Source: DATAFT01 sp035544635 (GTDB taxonomy: Bacteria > Acidobacteriota > Thermoanaerobaculia > Multivoradales > Multivoraceae). From it: a stretch of 8,894 nucleotides of DNA. Position numbers and translations under genes: made by a program. Position 1 is the stretch's first letter; each line of letters starts with the position of its first letter. The stretch is from positions 1 to 8,894 of the forward strand of contig DATKDQ010000395.1 in assembly GCA_035544635.1 (NCBI GenBank). Direction: 5' to 3'. The notes beneath the pieces are model-generated. The model was not told where the DNA came from. It made no database searches and saw nothing but the letters and a program-made list of their open reading frames with translations. This document shows, in pieces, positions 5,901-8,894 of this stretch.

Positions 5901-8060
5901 ACGCCGGACGGGCGCCAAGCTGTCTCCGGGAGTGGGGACAACACCGTGCGCCTGTGGGATTTGGAGACAGGGGAGAGCCGCGTCCTTGTAGGGCACACGG
6001 ATTCGGTCTGTGCCGTTGCGGTGACGCCGGACGGGCGCCGCGCCGTCTCGGGGAGCGGGGACGCGACCATGCGCGTGTGGGAGCTGGAAACGGGGGAGAG
6101 TCGCGTCCTTGAATCCGGTGCGTATTGCTTGCTGGGGGACGAGCGCCGCGTGGCCGCGGAGAGTGTTGCCCATCAGCCTGGAGCCGAATACAGGTGCCCG
6201 GTCAGGGCTGTTGCGGTATCGCCGGACGGGCATCGCGCTGTCTTGGCCGATTGGCGCCTTCGCGCGTGGGACCTGGAGACGGGAGATCGCCGCGTCTTGG
6301 ATGAAGGGCACATGGATTGGCTTCATGAGGTATCCGTGACGCCGGACGGGCGCCGCGCTGTCTCGGTGGGTGAGGGCAAGCTCTTGCGCGTGTGGGATCT
6401 GGAATCGGGCGAGAGCCGTGTCCTGGTAGGACACACCGATCCGGTCGTTGCTGTCACGTCGGACGGGCGCTGCGCCATCTCGGCGTGGGAAAAGAACCTC
6501 CTCGTGTGGGAGCTCGAGGCGGCGGAGAAACGGTATTCGAGGGGGCACGAGCTCGTGTGGGAGCGGGGGGCGGCGGGGAGCCGCCGCGTCTTGGAAGGGC
6601 ACACGGGTTCAGTCCGCAGCGTCTCCTTGACCCCGGACGGGCGCCTTGCCGTGTCGGGGAGCAAAGACAAAACCCTGCGCGTCTGGGACTTGGAGAGCGG
6701 GTGCGGTGTCCCGGAAGACCCCAGTTTGGTCGGCACCGTCGTGGTCACGCCTGACGGTCGGCGTGCCCTCTTGGGCGGTGTGCCCGATGTGCCCGGTGAA
6801 GCCAAGACCCTGCGCCTGTTGGACTTGGAGACGGGCGAGACGTACGTCCTGAAAGGACCCACCCAACAGGTCTTTGCCGTTTGGGTGACACCGAGTGGAC
6901 GCAGTGCCCTCTCAGGGAGTGAGGACGGGGGCTTACTGGTGTGGGACCTGGAAACGGGCGAGAGCCGTGTTCTCGAAGGACAACTCGAGTCCGTCGATGC
7001 CGTTTCAGTGACGCCAGACGGGCGTCGCGCCGTGTCGGGGGGCGACAAGGCGCGCGTGTGGGACCTGGAGACGGGGGTCAATCGCCTCCTGAAAGGACAC
7101 GAGGGATCAGTCTACCGCTTTGAGGTGACGCCGGACGGGCGCCGAGCGATCGCACCGGTATTCTTTGACGCGGTGTGCGTGTGGGACCTGGAGACGGGGG
7201 AAGGTCGCCTCCTCGAAGGGCACACGACTTGGGTCGAGGTCGTTTCCGTGACGCCAGATGGGCGCCGCGCCGTCTCGGGGAGTAAGGACAACACCCTCCG
7301 TGTGTGGGACCTGGAGACGGGCCAGAGCCGGATTCTGGAAGGGCACACGGCTTCGGTCAAGGTCGTTTCCGTGACGCCAGATGGGCGCCGCGCCGTCTCG
7401 GGTAGTAACGACAACACCCTCCGCGTCTGGGACCTGGAGACGGGCCAGAGCCGGATTCTGGAAGGACACACGGCTTCGGTCATCGTCCTTTCCGTGACCT
7501 CGGATGGGCGCCGCGCCATCTCGGGGAGCCTGGACCACACCCTTCGCGTGTGGGACCTGGAGACGGGGGAGGTCTTGGCATTGCGCGTCTTCCCGGGGCG
7601 ATACGTGAGCTCCGTCGCCTACCACCCGGCAGTCGTCGTCTGTGCCCGAGGCCGCGTGGATGTCTTCGAGCCGCTTCCCCTTGCCGGCCCGGCCGTTGTC
7701 ACCGCCGCGCACCTCTGGCTTGCGGGCTCGGGCCATTGGGACGACACGCCGACGACGGCGTGCGCGTGGTGCGGCCAGCGCTTCCCCACGCCCGGTGCCG
7801 TGCTCCACACGATCACGGCGATCGCCCGCGACGCGCGCCTCTCCGAGAACGGCTCGCCCTGCCTCGAGCTCCCGCGCGAGGCTTGGGACGAGCCACGGCT
7901 GCTGTCCGCATGCCCCCACTGCCACCAGCCACTCCGGCTCAACCCCTTCGTCGTCGACGACCGCGACCGGTATCCGACGGCTGCACGAGCTGAGACCAGG
8001 CCGCCGCCCACGGAGCCGCTCCGCCCGCTGTCCAGGCCCTGGTGGAGGCTCTGGGGATAG
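2985..8060 (+). CDS. STAND NTPase: DUF4062 - P-loop NTPase - WD40 repeats - zinc-ribbon-like tail
   Basis: The protein has 1691 residues. Residues 6-95 are a DUF4062 domain (RVFISSTFRDMHAERDHL, then DLRWGV), the N-terminal module also seen in NPHP3-, TEP1- and NWD1-type proteins. An NTPase follows: GRDDLV near 343, Walker A GRPGGGKS at 367-374 (Lys373), Walker B LILDALNQLD at 454-463 (Asp457). Winged-helix and arm regions run to about 760 (ELPYHQ, LLGDYDAAV), then a Pro-rich linker and a 'VFQLAYN...PWLR' segment before the repeats. About 14 WD40 repeats (919-1532, mostly 41 residues) would make two seven-bladed propellers. The tail has CAWC (1593-1596) and CPHC (1643-1646), a likely zinc site. 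The start is supported by GGAGGG five bases upstream. Known STAND proteins sense a ligand through their repeats and oligomerise; bacterial ones often act in phage defence. The role here, and what DUF4062 does as effector, are inferences. Confidence 0.9.
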   Translation: MPEARTIRVFISSTFRDMHAERDHLNRFVFPELRSRCLKRGADFIGLDLRWGVTEDEVKQEGVLAICLREIEGCRPFFVCLLGQRFGWVPPPEEVPRELFEEARRGGLPAAVAEWYALDETSDPAIYRLQRGRERAIPDAVSDLLARYWESKGLPLAGASITAREILRGVFEEGFPPTHALFYLRKPGLERAAGFPEAFLPLFVEQDAGRRRKLAALKRRIRARRHQMLVRRYGARYTRLRIDPALLPAPLSGAEREALADGAIEPAEWPALSIALREAVEVCGTIALDKAGLEVLGRQVLEDLWTAIEAELEAPGERLDDHQRERAYHERFVMDRTRLFLGRDDLVQRMVEYLDRNDDRKPLVVTGRPGGGKSALLAECVRKYRALSPQTLVVPHFIGVSPGSTFLPNTLRFVCETLRRECGVEQEVPPDPETLRRGWQSFLEQAGARRGVVLILDALNQLDPHDGSHELGWFPFQLPPGLKVIVSTLSGECLERLQRRVPEDHLIDVPVLRDADQRSLIEANLKERRKRLTEHQLTRLLDREARPDVGLPLYLLVALEELCLFGRHEAITARIERLPASVPELFDQVLSRLEDDHGQELTGSICRWLAASRSGMLEVEVLDLLGQGQELPRARWTAFYRALEFYLRPMEEERERMTAGAALLDFYHDQLRFAVYRRYLGMESPQAPPTEAFRAAHRELAAYFRGITITEDGDFPKWHLDRPRGIAELPYHQTQGEQWTELEQTLTDAGFVEAKSRSGGVDALLGDYDAAVRAWPGQEEERSSGQKRHEKTRQYVDRLIAYSRAHTARRGDPAVATPPLPSPPPAVAHTTETERTDEPRVWTPLERVQAWGHFAANHTGRLDAHDEPVFQLAYNSAASGPVADALEERLRRGEGPRRPWLRSRFRPQFFHRPLCLKTLEGHADSVLAVAVTADGRRAVSGSEDKTLRVWDLETGGSRALLGHTDSVLAVSVTPDGRQAVSGSGDNTVRLWDLETGESRVLVGHTDSVCAVAVTPDGRRAVSGSGDATMRVWELETGESRVLESGAYCLLGDERRVAAESVAHQPGAEYRCPVRAVAVSPDGHRAVLADWRLRAWDLETGDRRVLDEGHMDWLHEVSVTPDGRRAVSVGEGKLLRVWDLESGESRVLVGHTDPVVAVTSDGRCAISAWEKNLLVWELEAAEKRYSRGHELVWERGAAGSRRVLEGHTGSVRSVSLTPDGRLAVSGSKDKTLRVWDLESGCGVPEDPSLVGTVVVTPDGRRALLGGVPDVPGEAKTLRLLDLETGETYVLKGPTQQVFAVWVTPSGRSALSGSEDGGLLVWDLETGESRVLEGQLESVDAVSVTPDGRRAVSGGDKARVWDLETGVNRLLKGHEGSVYRFEVTPDGRRAIAPVFFDAVCVWDLETGEGRLLEGHTTWVEVVSVTPDGRRAVSGSKDNTLRVWDLETGQSRILEGHTASVKVVSVTPDGRRAVSGSNDNTLRVWDLETGQSRILEGHTASVIVLSVTSDGRRAISGSLDHTLRVWDLETGEVLALRVFPGRYVSSVAYHPAVVVCARGRVDVFEPLPLAGPAVVTAAHLWLAGSGHWDDTPTTACAWCGQRFPTPGAVLHTITAIARDARLSENGSPCLELPREAWDEPRLLSACPHCHQPLRLNPFVVDDRDRYPTAARAETRPPPTEPLRPLSRPWWRLWG
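7212..7580 (+). repeat. Three tandem near-identical 123-bp WD40 units
   Basis: Units 7212-7334, 7335-7457 and 7458-7580 are exact 123-base (41-codon) periods at the end of the WD40 array. The first two differ at about 8 of 123 bases by hand count. Half of those changes are silent and the other half alter unit positions 6, 7, 9 and 25. The third unit is more diverged, mainly in its last third. Earlier repeats in 5739-7211 share the unit but have irregular lengths and insertions. This indicates recent unit duplication or gene conversion. Confidence 0.85.
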
Positions 8061-8290
8061 TGGATTTCTGACGCGGCGACCGGAACCCGCAAACACCACG
8101 TCCACCTCTGCCGCGAGCGGCACGAGAAGGCCCCCATCTGCGAGCGGCTCGGCATCACCTATTTCCTCGACGACCGCCTCGAGGTGCTGCAATACCTGCG
8201 CGGTATCGTGCCCTCTCGCTACCTGTTCAAGCCTCAGCCTGCCGCCGACCCTCCCGTGCAGCGAGTGCCGAAGGACATCCGCGTCGTCGC
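8061..8290 (+). pseudogene. Fragment of a HAD-like protein
   Basis: Directly after the TAG of the STAND gene, in the same frame, the DNA encodes KHHVHLCRERHEKAPICERL, then GITYFLDDRLEVLQYLRG and a YLFKPQP segment, to about residue 75. This resembles the C-terminal half of HAD-type proteins of the kind with 'F.xxRxEKxxICxxLGITHFVDDRxEVL', where the Asp-Asp pair belongs to the last HAD motif. There is no start codon or ribosome site and the nucleophile DxD motif is missing, so it is a remnant. The frame stays open past 8290 but only as antisense to the E1 tail. It probably marks a former gene neighbour carried in with the inserted segment. Family assignment is from motif memory. Confidence 0.5.
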
Positions 8291-8342
8291 GGCGTTTCAC
8301 TCCTCGCGAACCGGCCTGCCGCGCCCCGCGAGCAGCCGCGGA

Positions 8343-8894
8343 TTACGTCCCGTCAACGTCGATCTCCAGGTGCGCCGCGCGGCCACCGGCCACGAGCGTG
8401 ACGACGTCGCCGGCGCGCAGGCCGAGGGTGCGCAGCGGCGCCGCGAGCGCGCGCGCCGGCAGCGCCCGGCGCGAGACCTCCTCGGCGAGGGCGAAGCCGA
8501 CCGGCACGATGGGCCCGCCGCAGCGGCGGCAGGCCGCACCCCGAGGCGACAAGCGTGGAGGCGACAACTGCGCGGCGGGCCGCACGAGCCGCAGCACGCG
8601 CCGGCGGTGGCCGCACCGCGCGCAGACGAGCTCGCGGGCGAAGTGCGCTCCAGCGACCCGCAGCAGCGGCTCGCCATGACGAAGCCGGCGTTCGCTCATC
8701 CGCAGTAGGTCGTCGAGGGAGAGCACCCTCGGCCCCGACGCCAGCCGCTCGATCCGCAGGGATAGGGATTTGCTTTCGGCGTGGTCGCCGAGGCGAGGCG
8801 ACCAGGCGCGTCGAGGACGCGCGCTCGAGCTCGATTTCGCAACCGCGTGCCTTCGCAGAGCCCCGTGAACGCGCGACGATGCCTGGTTCGCCAA
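8343..8894 (-). CDS. E1-like (ThiF-family) protein, C-terminal zinc-ribbon region, partial
   Basis: Only the end of this gene is in the window; the adenylating Rossmann domain lies beyond 8894. The last 130 or so residues show ELVCARCGHRRRVL and AACRRCGGPIVPVG, four cysteines (codons at 8624, 8615, 8531, 8522) forming a zinc ribbon, then a small domain ending LRTLGLRAGDVVTL...GRAAHLEIDVDGT. From memory, ThiF-family E1-like proteins of bacterial Ubl operons end this way. The old tail next to the E2 gene (left repeat) shows that this gene once ran straight into the E2. The final residues and TAA come from the inserted segment and differ from the old tail (GVDAA). The first 45 or so visible residues (about 8894-8766) do not look like E1 sequence and may reflect another frameshift or a lineage-specific stretch. 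If the ThiF assignment is wrong it is still a zinc-ribbon protein of the same operon. Confidence 0.58.
   Translation of the reverse strand: MANQASSRVHGALRRHAVAKSSSSARPRRAWSPRLGDHAESKSLSLRIERLASGPRVLSLDDLLRMSERRLRHGEPLLRVAGAHFARELVCARCGHRRRVLRLVRPAAQLSPPRLSPRGAACRRCGGPIVPVGFALAEEVSRRALPARALAAPLRTLGLRAGDVVTLVAGGRAAHLEIDVDGT
8353..8384 (+). repeat. Right copy of 32-bp direct repeat (rebuilt E1 3' end)
   Basis: This is the partner of 2894-2925. On the minus strand it encodes GRAAHLEI within the full-length E1-like frame and is followed by DVDGT and TAA at 8345-8343. The 25 bases 8360-8384 are identical to the left copy. Beyond the perfect core towards the stop the two copies stay similar but not identical, as expected if the inserted segment brought its own version of the gene end. 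Confidence 0.85.

Larger units (their letters stand above)
2926..8384. mobile_element. Putative integrated segment carrying the STAND-WD40 gene, inserted at the E1 3' end
   Basis: The 5.4 kb between the direct repeats is foreign to the Ubl operon. It holds one plus-strand STAND gene and a HAD-like fragment. Its composition is different: sample 60-base lines gave 39/60 and 41/60 G+C in the STAND gene against 49/60 in two operon lines. The right repeat copy completes the E1 frame (GRAAHLEI then DVDGT and TAA). The left copy retains the old tail. This is how integrases that target gene 3' ends leave their hosts. No integrase, transposase or terminal inverted repeat was seen, so the segment is either a decayed element, one moved in trans, or the product of ordinary recombination between related 3' ends. 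Confidence 0.5.

Noticed and set aside
5739..7580. CRISPR-like periodic DNA
   Set aside because: The 123-bp period is in frame and encodes WD40 units.
7761..7922. RING-finger (E3-like) reading of the STAND C-terminal cysteines
   Set aside because: Only two CxxC pairs are clear, enough for one zinc; a RING needs eight ligands in a cross-brace order.
7107..8300. Minus-strand frame opposite the WD40 repeats with repeated peptide units
   Set aside because: Its repeats only mirror the WD40 DNA periods; no independent protein features.
8326..8341. Hairpin CCGCG/CGCGG just after the E1 stop as a terminator
   Set aside because: Stem of only 5 bp in very GC-rich DNA and no T run.
2894..8384. Simple transposon target-site duplication
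   Set aside because: A 25-32 bp duplication is too long for usual transposons, the copies differ beyond the core, and no terminal inverted repeats or transposase were seen.

Overview
The window is very GC-rich and single-copy in character. It looks like a soil- or sediment-type bacterium with a large genome, such as Acidobacteriota, Myxococcota or Planctomycetota; the phylum is inferred from composition and gene style only. Two gene blocks of different base composition are interleaved.

Minus strand, about 154-2887 and 8343-8894: remains of a bacterial ubiquitin-like conjugation operon. In transcription order it reads: C-terminal end of an E1-like protein (8894-8343, running off the window), an E2-like conjugating enzyme (2887-2184, split by an apparent frameshift near 2335), a protein with two similar alpha/beta domains and no known function (2187-1246), a ubiquitin-like protein with a Gly-Gly and a nine-residue tail (1229-915), and a JAB/MPN-type peptidase (921-154). 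The JAB gene has lost its metal-binding half and runs into a remnant of an IS91-type transposase (about 250-129). Genes overlap or lie within 16 bases of each other, as in one transcript. In such systems the E1 adenylates and hands on the Ubl, the E2 carries it as a thioester, and the JAB enzyme trims the Ubl tail or removes Ubl from targets.

Plus strand, 2985-8060: one 1691-residue gene for a STAND-type NTPase (DUF4062 domain, P-loop NTPase, winged-helix/arm region, 14 WD40 repeats, C-terminal Cys4 zinc-ribbon-like tail). It is followed in the same frame by an orphan fragment of a HAD-like protein (8061-8290).

The main result is that this STAND gene sits inside the Ubl operon, exactly at the 3' end of the E1 gene. 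A 32-bp direct repeat (31/32 identical, 25 bp perfect) flanks the segment. The right copy completes the E1 reading frame with its own stop codon. The left copy keeps the original E1 tail, whose TGA overlaps the first start codon of the E2 frame. This is the pattern of site-specific integration into the 3' end of a gene with the end restored, yet no recombinase is visible. The insertion separates the E1 from its E2/Ubl/JAB partners. Together with the E2 frameshift and the cut JAB gene, it suggests a conjugation operon being dismantled and colonised by a probable immune-sensor gene whose WD40 repeats are nearly identical except at a few presumably surface positions.
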